Shown here: piece after piece, positions 1-10,302 of the stretch
How the letters are laid out: each line of letters begins with the position of its first letter
How positions within the stretch are numbered: the first letter of the stretch is position 1
NCBI RefSeq assembly: GCF_027942865.1
Contig: NC_134507.1
Location: 35,269,711-35,333,710, forward strand
DNA length: 64,000 nt
Reading direction: 5' to 3'
Origin: Odontesthes bonariensis
Taxonomy: Eukaryota > Chordata > Actinopteri > Atheriniformes > Atherinopsidae
Notes under the pieces: generated by a model
The model's input: only the letters and a program-made list of their open reading frames with translations
Told to the model about the DNA's origin: nothing
The model's database searches: none
Translations under genes and position numbers: made by a program

Positions 1-774
1 TGCAATTCCCGTACTTGCCAGCAAGGGAGGTCCTCACAGCACAACTCGTGCTCTATGGGGTGAGCCAAACAAAAATAAAAAAGAATGACTTTGCCAAGCA
101 GTGGCTCACCCTAGCCGCTATGAAAGACGCCATGTGGACCTCCAGGAACTTGCTGGTGAGGAAGCGCATGCAGATCCCCTCCGTGGCTGTGATCCGGATG
201 GCCGCAGTGGCGGCTCAAGCGGCCGGAGCTGCAGGCGGCGGGCCTAGGACACATCCACAAAGAAGAATCGCCTCTGTGCCCATTCGGATGAAGGAGCCGG
301 AGCTACACACAAAAAGGTCAAAGCAGCGACGGCCTGGCTCTCCGGGTGAGGCAGGTGGGAAGGAGCAACAGGGTGGGGATCTCCGCTGAGCTCCACGACA
401 GGATCCCGAGAGACCTACTGTTTGGGGGAGCGAAATGAGTTTCCCTGGGTAGGGACTCACTGCGCTCCTGCACAAAAAATGGACTTGGAAGAGAGCATTT
501 TAACTAATGCACTCCTTTTTAAAGACACTCAATACAAACTGCTACTCGCATGAGAACTACTTCACATGTAACTTTTTACCTTAGACAACATTGACCTTAT
601 CTGTAATATCCCATGGAAAACTTGTTTTATTGTTGTTGTTTTTAAATGTGGTTATACAGATTACACTTATTTATTGATGTTTTTATTCATAGGTAAAACA
701 TATGTCTTAAATATGAAGTTTTTATGAAAATGTGATGTATTAGTGTCAATAAATTTTTTTCAAAAGAAAAAAAA
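1..774 (+). mobile_element. Keno-type Tx1-clade LINE, 3' end (copy A)
   Basis: The window opens inside ORF2. The frame from base 15 to the stop at 389 gives the last ~124 residues, including a basic Ala/Gly-rich tail, and matches the C terminus of the complete ORF2 at 42296-45826. A ~385-bp 3' UTR follows, with AATAAA-like sequence near 749 and a short A-rich tail. The element ends flush against U2 nucleotide 39 at position 775. The 5' part lies outside the window. Confidence 0.9.
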
Positions 775-923
775 TCTGTTCTTATCAGTTTAATATCTGA
801 TACGTCCTCTATATGAGGACTACATATTAAATGGATTTTTAGGCACAGGGGTTGAAAAAGGGGCTTGCTCCGTTCACTCCACGCATCGACCCGGTACTGC
901 AGTGCCGCCGGGAACGGTGCACT
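775..923 (+). pseudogene. U2 snRNA 3' part (nt 39-187), LINE-interrupted
   Basis: The sequence matches U2 from TCTGTTCTTATCAG through the Sm site (GATTTTTAGG) and the 3' stem-loops to GGTGCACT, identical in extent to nucleotides 39-187 of the intact gene at 9763. It lacks the 5' end and the branch-point recognition sequence because a LINE sits in front. It also has no snRNA promoter of its own, so it cannot make functional U2. Confidence 0.93.
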
Positions 924-1291
924 CTTCCCAACTCTTGTGAAATAACAAAACCAGCGGTACATGGTGGTAGTTTCAGGGAGCCGTTGTATTCTGACTTCTA
1001 AAACAGGACTATAATCTTTAGAAAAGACGCAGTTTATGAGCACGTCGTGGGACTGAGCTTCCCTGGTTTCCCTGTATGACCATGAACACCAAACTACACA
1101 CAGAGAACAGAGGAGCTTGACAGACACACACTAAGTTATCTGAGAGTCCCATTTTCAGCTGCAGAGAACAATCACATCAGGGAAGTCGACGTGCAGGCTC
1201 AACATCAGCCTCTCAAGCCAACTCTCTGGTGAAATAGGGGAAACGTATGGTTCCAGCACCTATGTAACACATATTTGTCACGGGGACTGTG

Positions 1292-1410
1292 GCTTACGGC
1301 CACACCGCCCTGAACGCGCCCGATCTCGTCCGAACTCGGAAGCCAAGCAGGGTCGGGCCAGGTTAGTACTTGGATGGGAGACCGCTTGGGAATACCAGGT
1401 GCTGTAAGCT
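1292..1410 (+). rRNA. 5S ribosomal RNA
   Basis: A 119-nt gene running from GCTTACGGCC to GTGCTGTAAGCT, followed by a T-run that serves as the RNA polymerase III terminator. The internal control region is recognisable: A box AGCCAAGCAGGGTCG and C box GGATGGGAGACCGCTTGG. It differs from the other copies by an A in place of T just before GGTTAG, and by GCGCCC instead of ACGCCC near the 5' side. It lies 368 bp downstream of a U2 remnant and 606 bp upstream of U5, all on the same strand. Confidence 0.93.
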
Positions 1411-1631
1411 TTTTTCTCTCTTCTCTCTGCATGTCTTTTGTTGAAACATCTGATGATCACCCTGTGATCCATCTTGCTGATCCTGGATCTGCTAAGGTGT
1501 CCCAGGTCATGGTTGCCTTTGATCCTCATACATTTAACTTTGTCCTGACAAAGGAGCAGTTCCAAAAAGTCAAACAGGGACTGCCTTTGCATTTGACGCA
1601 GTCAAACTGCATGCGCCTGGAGAAGCCAAAA

Positions 1632-1710
1632 GGCTTACAGCACCTGGTATTCCCAGGCGGTCTCCCCATCCAAGTACTAACCAGGCCCGACTCTGCTTAG
1701 CTTCTGAGAT
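1632..1710 (-). pseudogene. Inverted, 5'-truncated 5S rRNA fragment
   Basis: Read on the minus strand, it matches 5S rRNA from about nucleotide 43 (ATCTCAGAAGC) to the 3' end (GGTGCTGTAAGCC), followed by a TTTT terminator. The first 42 nucleotides are missing. The A-box region is nearly normal (AGCTAAGCAGAGTCG). The C box carries an extra G (GGATGGGGAGACCGCCTGG). It faces the 5S gene 220 bp away (convergent) and recurs in every unit. Confidence 0.88.
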
Positions 1711-1950
1711 AAAACTCTGGCTTTTTAGTCTGCGAAAAGAGAGTGAAAGTGAACTCCACTTTGAGATGGCTCTGGGATTGGGCCGACTGGGAGAATTGCT
1801 TGAAAAAAAGCTCTACACCCAATGAGCGGTCAGAACAAAGCCTCAAGACCCCTAGTCTTTTGCACAGAGTAAAAGACAAAGCAGCCATTGAATAGGGCCC
1901 GATTGTTCCTACCTGGTCGGCCGAGGAGCGAGCGTCTCAACCAAGCAAAG

Positions 1951-1970
1951 CTCACCGTGGGGAAGGTGGC
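1951..1970 (+). promoter_or_regulatory. Probable proximal sequence element of U5
   Basis: CTCACCGTGGGGAAGGTGGC begins 65 bp upstream of the U5 start, the usual place of the vertebrate snRNA PSE. Its CACCG core recurs at the same distance before the U1 and U2 genes of this window. Confidence 0.55.
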
Positions 1971-2015
1971 TATACCAACTAGCCTGATGCACTGCTCCCG
2001 CAGTGTCAAATTCTC

Positions 2016-2134
2016 GTACTCTGGTTTCTCTTCATAACGTACAAGTCTTTCGCCTTTTACTAAAGACTTCCGTGGAGAGCAGCATTAATGAGTTGTTTCC
2101 ATTTTTGGAAGGCTTTACCTTTGCGGGTGAAGCC
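2016..2134 (+). ncRNA. U5 snRNA
   Basis: The start GTACTCTGGTTTCTCTTC and the invariant loop context CGCCTTTTACTAAAG with the closing CTTCCGTGGAGAG identify U5, the tri-snRNP RNA that aligns exon ends in the spliceosome. An Sm site (ATTTTTGG) and a 3' stem-loop (GGCTTTAC...GTGAAGCC) follow. All parts needed for function are present. Human U5 starts with A, this one with G. The gene is 301 bp upstream of a LINE-broken U2 on the same strand. Confidence 0.93.
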
Positions 2135-2435
2135 CATTCTGTCTGTGCAAAGGAAATCTTCTTGCTGTGCCAAGTGACTTCTCGGAGTAGAGTCACCTTA
2201 TTTCTTGAGACCGTGCCCATGTTCAAAGCTGGAGCGCTAAATTGTTGTTGTTGTTTGAATGGTGCTCAGTGGAGCGGGCGGGAGTGCAAAGTTGTACCAT
2301 CTGAAACGGCTGAAGAGTGCTCACTGCAGCGGGTGGGCGGAGGTGCAAAGTGACGCTTTGTAGGCAAAAAAAGAGCACCGCCACAAGTGCGCATTGTGCC
2401 AGGAAGGGCGCTCGGACGTGAAACAGTGGAGGGTT

Positions 2436-2461
2436 ATCGCTTCTCGGCCTTTTGGCTAAGA
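2436..2461 (+). pseudogene. U2 snRNA 5' end (nt 1-26), LINE-interrupted
   Basis: The first 26 nucleotides of U2 (ATCGCTTCTCGG through GGCTAAGA) are intact with the U2 upstream region in place. They run straight into the LINE 5' end (CTGCGATCGCC). The matching 3' part starts at 8100. Twelve nucleotides (27-38) are missing between them. Confidence 0.94.
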
Positions 2462-5400
2462 CTGCGATCGCCTCCTTTGGGTGGACTATTTTATGCCTTT
2501 TTGGCATCAAATTTTCTCGCTTTGGAGGTTCTTTTTTGCGTTCGATCAAAGTGTTCCAAGTCTTTTGTAGTTGGAGTTCTTTGTATTTAAATTTTCTTGT
2601 ATTACCCTTTTTTTTTTTTTTTCAGGTTTTTGCTTTTTGAACGAGTTTCAGCTGAAACAGGGTCATTGTCGGTGTTCCGTTTTTTTTAGAGGAAGGTAAG
2701 TATCCATTTTTAGTACCTTTTCATCCACTTTTTACTCTTTTATTGGGCTTTTAGTGTGATATTTATTATTGTTCTTTTAAGCATTTTATTTAAAAACTGT
2801 TTGTGGTGCCTCCATCATGTCGGCAAACTATGCTGGCATGAGGAGGCACCACAGCGCTAGATTTTTATTTAAAGAAAAAGAAGGAAAGCTTATAGAGATG
2901 TCCAGATTGGACTTCTCTCGGAAGCTAATTCAAAACATATTGAACTTTAAGCCAGATGATTTGAATTGCATCCTGTCATTGCCTTTTAACAAAGGTTTTG
3001 ATGTAAGTTTTCGCACTGCAGCTTTGCTGCAGGAGTTTTGGATGAGATTTGGTAATGTGCAAGCCCAGTTTTCTGCGTTTACTGTTGAGAAACTTACTGA
3101 CAATACTCTGAAGACAGTAATTGTCAGAATGTTCAATGAAATGGTGAACGCAGAAGATATCTGTATATGGTTGGGAAGATTCTGCACTGTTAAAGGCCAG
3201 GCAATGAAGGTGAGGGATGTCGACGGCATCTGGAACTGCGCCTGGAGGGTCCCCATCCAACAATGGCAAGACCCCCAGGGCTTCCAGGGCCTGAGACATC
3301 TCCCATAAATGATTGTCTTGGGAGAAAACAGAGGCTACATCCACTACCAGGGACAGCCCAAACTCTGCCGCAAGTGTGGGGAGCACGGGCACCTGGTGGA
3401 GGCCTGCACGAAGGTGTTCTGTGGCAAATGTAGAGGAATCGGTCACACCTTCGAAGAGTGTACGAATGGCAGAAAGTGCAATCTCTGTGGAGAATCAAAC
3501 CACCTCTTCAGAGATTGCCCAAAATCTTTTGCCAACAAATTGAAATCCAAAAAAACGCGAGAAGGAAATGGAGGGCAGACCGAGGCAGTTAACAAGCTAC
3601 TTGAAACAGCTGGGCTGGAAAATTCAAACTTCCCGCCAAAATCCCTGAATGGTGGACAGCAGTCAGGTGAGGCCGAGGAGGGGGAGGGGCCTGCTACACC
3701 CCCACCAATGGAGAGTTCTGGAGAGGAGGAGGAGGAGGAGGTGGTGCAGGCAGAAGGCGGAGCTAGTTCAGAATGTGAAGAAGTCCAATCACAGGATGAT
3801 AGCGAGGATGCCTCCCTCCCAGATGCCCAGCAAACAAAGAGGCTTGCATCAGAATTGTCCTCTGATTCTCCTATAGTCTCAGAGAAGAGGGGAAGAGCTG
3901 GGACTACCTCAGACAGTTCATCTGTGGAGGAGCCCAGAGTCTTCCCCCTCCAATTCACCAAATGAGGTCTCTTTTTTAAATGTAGTTCTGCAATCAACCC
4001 CTCGAGACTCAAAGTTTAACAAAACCTTGCAACAGAGGCCAACCCCCAGAGTCCGACCGGGGAATAGAGCTCAACACCCTCGCCTCTCACCTGTAGAAGT
4101 GAAGGAAGAGCTCCGTTCACAAGAAATAACATAACTGCTTTTAAGACATTTTAAATGTTTTAACCCTCATTTAGTCTTTTAAGATGTCATACCTGTTGTT
4201 TTTAACCATACTCATGACACTCACTCTCTCAACTATTAATGTGAGAAGTGTAAAGTCGAAAGTTAGAGCCCAGAGTGTTTTATCCTTTCTTAGTTCTTTT
4301 AAGTCAGATGTTCTTTTAATACAGGAATGCGGCCTACCGTTTTTAAAGCACTACAGACAGTGGGAGGAGATGTGGCCACAGACATCATTGTGGAGTGGAT
4401 CCAACCAAAACAAAAATGACGGAGTGGCCATTTTGATCAAAAACCCTCAGGTTCTGGTGAAGGGCAGCACTGTGGTGAGAGACGGACGGGCACTTTTAGC
4501 ACATTTGACTTTTCTGGGACAAGATTTTAACCTCTTAAATATTTATGGCTTTAACGAAAAAAATGACCGGTATGACCTTTTAGAAGACCTGCAGTCCCAC
4601 ATGCTAGGTAGGGCACCACTAGTTTTAGGGGGTGATTTTTAACTGTATTTTAAGCAGGAGTGACAGAAAAAGAGCAGGGGAATTTTTTAAAGTTGACAAA
4701 ACATCGGTTTTATTACAGGGCATATGCAAGGATTTTAAACTTCAGGACTGTTTTAGGACCATGCATCCCAGAGAGGAGGGCTTCACCTGGTTCAGTGGTG
4801 ATGGCACCAGAGCCTCTCGTATAGACTACCTTTTTACACGGGACTGCCCACCAACCGATGCTAGATTGACCCCCGTTTTCTTTTCTGATCACCTGATGCT
4901 TTCCTGCACCCTATCACTCTCTTCGGGTGTGACTTCCGGAAGTGGTCTGTGGAAACTAAACTGCTCCCTTTTAGAAGAAAATGAAATAGTTAGTCAGTAC
5001 CGGGAGCAGTACCACGAGTGGCAGACCCTTCAAGACTTTTACGATACACGTGCACACTGGTGGGAAATGGTGAAGGAAAAGACCCAGACTTTCTTTAGAC
5101 AGGCAGGTAGGAGAAAAAAGAATAGGGAAAACAGACGCATGATGGGACTGCAGAAGCGACTACAGCGCTATTTTAAATTAAACCAACAAGGGATGGATTT
5201 TAATGATGAAATCAAACAAGTGAAAACAGAGATGTCGATTTTAGCAGATATTAAAAGTAAGGGTGTCATTTTAAGAAGCAGGGAACGAGAAATAGAGGAA
5301 GGAGAGAAGTGCACAAGGTATTTTTTTAAGAAAATTGTGAATAAAGGGGGGGCCATTTTAAAGCTAACAAAAGAGAACGGGTGCACAGTTGATTCAATGG

Positions 5401-8099
5401 AAGAAATTAAACAAGCTGTTGAACAATTTTATCGTGAACTGTACGAACAAAAACCTGTTGAAATGGACACCATGACAGAAGTTTTAAATTTCATAGAAAA
5501 AACAGTAAAAGACAGTGTGCTTTTAACCCAAGATTTCACAATTTCAGAGTTAAATAAATGTTTTACAAATTTTAAGAAAGGGAAGTCCCCAGGACAAGAT
5601 GGACTTCCCTTGGAATTTTATTTGACCTTTTGGAATATTTTAGCACCTGACTTGTTTACTGTTTTTATGGAATTTGAGCAACTTGAGCGACTTCCTGACA
5701 GTTTTAGAGCAGGGATAGTGACTCTTCTTCACAAAAAAAAAGACAAGACTGACTTGAAGAATTGGAGACCGATTACACTTTTAAACTTTGACTGTAAACT
5801 TTTTAGTAAACTTTTAGCCTCACGTATGTCCTTGTTTTTAGAAGACCTGATTCACCCGGATCAAGCCTGTGCCATCCCGGGGAGGAAGATAACCGACAGC
5901 CTCGTACTGATCCGAGACACCATCTGTTATGCGAGAGACAGAAACATTCGGCTAGCAGTCCTAAATTTAGACTTTGAGAAAGCCTTTGATCGGGTCTCGC
6001 ACCAGTAACTTTTCCAGGTACTGCAAAAAATGGGGTTCCCAGAAAGGTTTATAGCTTGGGTGGGTCTGCTGTACCGGGGCATTACCAGCAAATTCCTTGT
6101 TAACGGGCATCTGACAAAAGCAGTAAACATCCACTGCGGTGTCCGTCAGGGTTGTCCGTTATCTGCCCTCCTCTACATCATCTGTGTGGAACCACTGGCA
6201 CAGAGCTTGAGAAGGGACCACCGAATCAATGGGGTGAGAGTCCCGGGGAGCGGGGGACTATCGACAAAGTGTGTTTTATATATGGACGACGTAAACATTT
6301 TATGTACAGACCTAATATCCATCAACAGGACTCTGGACTTGACTGACTGGTATGGACGGGCCTCTGGGGCAAAACTAAACAGAAACAAGACCCAAGCCCA
6401 ATTTTACGGACCATGGACAGCGACTGAGACTGCAGGACTCCCCGTGACTATAACCCAGACAAAACAGAAAATACTGGGGATTAATTTTGACAAGGAAGGG
6501 GGAGGGACATCAAACTGGCCAGACGTGGTAGGGAAAGTAAAGCAAAGACTAGGATACTGGGGACTTAGAGGACTGACCATTGAAGGAAAGGTTTTAATCA
6601 TCAAAGCCGTGATTTTACCTTTGCTTTTACTAATCAGTTCTGTTTTTATCCCACCTAGAAAAGTGCTTTTAGACCTGGACCGAGCCATTTTTTACTTTCT
6701 ATGGGGCTCCAAGTGGGAAAGACTGAGGAGAGATGTAATGAAGAAACAAAAAGAGAAAGGAGGAAAAGGAGTGCCTGATTTTTATTTGTTTTTAGGAAGC
6801 AGATACACTACACTGCACATCCTACAGGCCACAGACCCATCCGGAAACCCCAAAACTAAAGCAATGACACGATTCTGGATGGGTTCTTACCTCAGAAGAC
6901 TGAAGATTTTACCCACCGACCTAAAAGTGCCCGTGTCTTTTAGCCTGCCACCATCCTATGCTTTTATCCAGACGTTCTTAAAGCATTTTAACTTGGAGGC
7001 AGAGGAGTTGCATGTTTTAACAAACCACCGCTCTTTGATTTCTGTTGTGCAGGAGCGGGAACCAGTGAGTCCAGTGCGTGGGCTCGCGTTCGGCGAGCCC
7101 TCAACAGTTTGGTGCAACGTCAACCATTCCGCTCTCCCAAACAGACTCCGGGACCTGTCGTGGATGGTGGCTCATGAGATCCTCCCAGTCAGGTCCGTTA
7201 TGCACTCCCGGGGCATGTCAGCGATCTCAACCTGCCCGCGACCTGGTTGTGGCGCGCCCGAGTCGGTGAGGCACCTGTTCTGGGAGTGCAGCGCTGCTGC
7301 AGACCAGTGGGCAACAGCCGGCTCCTTACAATTCCCGTACTTGCCAGCAAGGGAGGTCCTCACAGCACAACTCGTGCTCTATGGGGTGAGCCAAACAAAA
7401 ATGAAAAAGAATGACTTTGCCAAGCAGTGGCTCACTCTAGCCGCCATCAAAGACGCCATGTGGACCTCCAGAAACTTGCTGGTGAGGAAGCGCATGCAGA
7501 TCCCCCCCGTGGCTGTGATCCGGATGGCCGCAGCGGCGGCTAAAGCGGCCGGAGCTGCAGGCGGCGGGCCTAGGACACATCCACAAAGAAGAATCGCCTC
7601 TGTGCCCATTCGGATGAAGGAGTCGGAGCTACACACAAAAAGGTCAAAGCAGCGACGGCCTGGCTCTCCGGGTGTGGCAGGTGGGAAGGAGCAACAGGGT
7701 GGGGATCTCCGCTGAGCTCCACGACAGGATCCCGAGAGACCTACTGTTTGGGGGAGCGAAATGAGTTTCCCTGGGTAGGGACTCACTGCGCTCCTGCTCA
7801 AAAAATGGACTTGGAAGAGAGCATTTTAACTAATGCACTCCTTTTTAAAGACACTCAATACAAACTGCTACTCGCATGAGAACTAATTCACATGTAGCTT
7901 TTACATTAGACGACATTGACTTTATCTGTAATATCCCATGAAAAACTCGTTTTATTGTTGTTGTTTTAAATCTGGTTATACAGATTACACTTATTTATTG
8001 ATGTTTTTATTCATAGGTAAAACAAATGTCTTAAAAATGAAGTTTTTATGAAAATGTGATGTATTAGTGTCAATAAATTTTTTCAAAAGAAAAAAAAAA
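2462..8099 (+). mobile_element. Keno-type Tx1-clade LINE in U2 (copy B), full length, ORFs broken
   Basis: This ~5.6-kb non-LTR retrotransposon fills a U2 gene. It has a 5' UTR (2462-2816), ORF1 from 2817, ORF2 from 4184 to 7715 and a 3' UTR with a short A tail. Compared with the open copy at 41917-47538, ORF1 has an in-frame TAA at 3306-3308 (TCA to TAA) and a one-base C insertion near 3947. ORF2 has an extra T near 4639 and a TAA at 6006-6008 in place of a Tyr codon. Unlike the right-array copies it keeps the expected endonuclease histidine (CAC at 4890-4892). It cannot make full proteins now. Confidence 0.93.
2626..2695 (+). other. Exon-like segment in the LINE 5' UTR
   Basis: A T-run ending in TTCAG (to 2625) and AAGGTAAGTAT (donor GT at 2696-2697) bracket 70 bases with near-ideal splice acceptor and donor signals. 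The donor differs from the perfect complement of the U1 5' end at a single position. The same signals appear in the other LINE copies that keep the 5' UTR. Splicing itself cannot be seen from sequence. Confidence 0.4.
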
Positions 8100-8248
8100 T
8101 CTGTTCTTATCAGTTTAATATCTGATACGTCCTCTATATGAGGACTACATATTAAATGGATTTTTAGGCACAGGGGTTGAAAAAGGGGCTTGCTCCGTTC
8201 ACTCCACGCATCGACCCGGTACTGCAGTGCCGCCGGGAACGGTGCACT
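8100..8248 (+). pseudogene. U2 snRNA 3' part (nt 39-187)
   Basis: The same extent as the remnant at 775, directly after the A tail of LINE copy B. Together with 2436-2461 it accounts for one U2 gene minus 12 nucleotides. Confidence 0.93.
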
Positions 8249-8616
8249 CTTCCCAACTCTTGTGAAATAACAAAACCAGCGGTACATGGTGGTAGTTTCA
8301 GGGAGCCATTGTATTCTGACTTCTAAAATGGAACTATAATCTTTAGAAAAGACGCAGTTTATGAGCACGTCGTGGGATTGAGCTTCCCTGGTTTCTCTGT
8401 ATGACCATGAACACCAAACTACACACAGAGAACAGAGGAGCTTGACAGACACACACTAAGTTATCTGAGAGTCCCATTTTCAGCTGCAGAGAACAATCAC
8501 ATCAGGGAAGTCGACGTGCAGGCTCAACATCAGCCTCTCAAGCCAACTCTCTGGTAAAATAGGGGAAACGTATGGTTCCAGCACCTATGTAACACATATT
8601 TGTCACGGGGACTGTG

Positions 8617-8735
8617 GCTTACGGCCACACCGCCCTGAACACGCCCGATCTCGTCCGAACTCGGAAGCCAAGCAGGGTCGGGCCTGGTTAGTACTTGGAT
8701 GGGAGACCGCTTGGGAATACCAGGTGCTGTAAGCA
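8617..8735 (+). rRNA. 5S ribosomal RNA
   Basis: 119 nt, GCTTACGGCC to GCTGTAAGCA, followed by TTTTT. The A box (AGCCAAGCAGGGTCG), the intermediate element and the C box (GGATGGGAGACCGCTTGG) are intact. With its GACGTT-free consensus interior it is the least altered 5S of the left array and a good reference for the other copies. Confidence 0.94.
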
Positions 8736-8961
8736 TTTTTCTCTCTTCTCTTCTCTCTGCATGTCTTTTGTTGAAACATCTGTTGATCACCCTGTGATCC
8801 ATCTTGCTGATCCTGGATCTGCTAAGGTGTCCCAGGTCATGGTTGCCTTTGATCCTCATACATTTAACTTTGTCCTGACAAAGGAGCAGTTCCAAAAAGT
8901 CAAACAGGGACTGCCTTTGCATTTGACGCAGTCAAACTGCATGCGCCTGGAGAAGCCAAAA

Positions 8962-9040
8962 GGCTTACAGCACCTGGTATTCCCAGGCGGTCTCCCCATC
9001 CAAGTACTAACCAGGCCCGACTCTGCTTAGCTTCTGAGAT
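8962..9040 (-). pseudogene. Inverted, 5'-truncated 5S rRNA fragment
   Basis: Counterpart of 1632-1710 in the second unit, with the same missing first 42 nucleotides and the same extra G in the C box. It lies 226 bp downstream of the 5S gene, facing it. Confidence 0.88.
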
Positions 9041-9344
9041 AAAACTCTGGCTTTTTAGTCTGCGAAAGAGAGTGAAAGTGAACTCCACTTTGAGATGGCT
9101 CTGGGATTGGGCCGACTGGGAGAATTGCTTGAAAAAAACCTCTACACCCAATGGGCGGTCAGAACAAAGCCTCAAGACCCCTAGTCTTTTGCACAGAGTA
9201 AAAGACAAAGCAGCCATTGAATAGGGCCCGATTGTTCCTACCTGGTCGGCCGAGGAGCCAGCGTCTCAACCAAGCAAAGCTCACCGTGGGGAAGGTGGCT
9301 ATACCAACTAGCCTGATGCACTGCTCCCGCAGTGTCAAATTCTC

Positions 9345-9463
9345 GTACTCTGGTTTCTCTTCATAACGTACAAGTCTTTCGCCTTTTACTAAAGACTTCC
9401 GTGGAGAGCAGCATTAATGAGTTGTTTCTATTTTTGGAAGGCTTTACCTTTGCGGCTGAAGCC
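9345..9463 (+). ncRNA. U5 snRNA
   Basis: Invariant loop CGCCTTTTACTAAAG, Sm site ATTTTTGG and 3' stem-loop are present. It differs from the first copy by a T in the pre-Sm region (GTTTCTATTTTTGG) and by GCGGCTGAAGCC in the terminal stem-loop. The PSE-like CTCACCG lies 65 bp upstream. It is followed at 9763 by the only uninterrupted U2 gene, so this is the one unit in its LINE-free form. Confidence 0.93.
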
Positions 9464-9700
9464 CATTCTGTCTGTGCAAAGGAAATCTTCTTGCTGTGCC
9501 AAGTGACTTCTCGGAGTAGAGTCACCTTATTTCTTGAGACCGTGCCCATGTTCAAAGCCTGGAGCGCTAAATTGTTGTTGTTTGAATGGTGCTCAGTGGA
9601 GCGGGCGGGAGTGCAAAGTTGTACCATCTGAAACGGCTGAAGAGTGCTCACTGCAGCGGGTGGGCGGAGGTGCAAAGTGACGCTTTGTAGGCAAAAAAAG

Positions 9701-9720
9701 AGCACCGCCACTAGTGCGCA
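9701..9720 (+). promoter_or_regulatory. Probable proximal sequence element of U2
   Basis: AGCACCGCCACTAGTGCGCA begins 62 bp upstream of the U2 start. It shares the CACCG core and a following GTG with the elements upstream of U1 and U5. Confidence 0.5.
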
Positions 9721-9762
9721 TTGTGCCAGGAAGGGCGCTCGGACGTGAAACAGTGGAGGGTT

Positions 9763-9949
9763 ATCGCTTCTCGGCCTTTTGGCTAAGATCAAGTGTAGTA
9801 TCTGTTCTTATCAGTTTAATATCTGATACGTCCTCTATATGAGGACTACATATTAAATGGATTTTTAGGCACAGGGGTTGAAAAAGGGGCTTGCTCCGTT
9901 CACTCCACGCATCGACCCGGTACTGCAGTGCCGCCGGGAACGGTGCACT
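9763..9949 (+). ncRNA. U2 snRNA, the only uninterrupted copy in the window
   Basis: Complete U2 from ATCGCTTCTCGGCC to GGTGCACT, about 187 nt (human U2 is 188). It contains the branch-point recognition sequence GTAGTA (nt 33-38), the Sm site (GATTTTTAGG) and both 3' stem-loops. U2 pairs with the intron branch site in the spliceosome and with U6 in the catalytic core. The bases TCAAGTGTAGTA at 9789-9800 are exactly those missing in every LINE-occupied copy, so this gene is also the empty-site reference for the LINE. Upstream spacing to U5 and the promoter match the other units. Confidence 0.95.
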
Positions 9950-10183
9950 CTTCCCAACTCTTGTGAAATAACAAAACCAGCTGTACATGGTGGTAGTTTC
10001 AGGGAGCCATTGTATTCTGACTTCTAAAATGGAACTATAATCTTTAGAAAAGACGCAGTTTATGAGCACGTCGTGGGATTGAGCTTCCCTGGTTTCTCTG
10101 TATGACCATGAACACCAAACTACACACAGAGAACATGTATGGTTCCAGCACCTATGTAACACATATTTGTCACGAGGACTGTG

Positions 10184-10302
10184 GCTTACGGCCACACCGC
10201 CCTGAACACGCCAGATCTCGTCCGATCTCGGAAGCCAAGCAGGGTCGGGCCTGGTTAGTACTTGGATGGGAGACCGCTTGGGAATACCAGGTGCTGTAAG
10301 CA
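10184..10302 (+). rRNA. 5S ribosomal RNA
   Basis: 119 nt, GCTTACGGCC to GCTGTAAGCA, then TTTTT. It has two 5' half differences from its neighbours: CCAGATCTCG for CCCGATCTCG, and CCGATCTCGG for CCGAACTCGG. The control region is normal. It is the last gene of the left array. The distance from U2 is shorter than in other units because of the ~110-bp spacer deletion, and array homology ends 38 bp downstream. Confidence 0.93.

Noticed and set aside
1632-1710. 5S fragment as the head of a 5S-derived SINE (SINE3 type)
   Set aside because: SINE3 starts with the 5' part of 5S, while this fragment lacks the first 42 nt, has no LINE-like tail or target duplication, and stays at one place in each array unit.
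1900-2015. tRNA or U4/U6 gene upstream of U5
   Set aside because: No cloverleaf boxes and no U4 or U6 consensus could be found; the region fits a U5 promoter instead.
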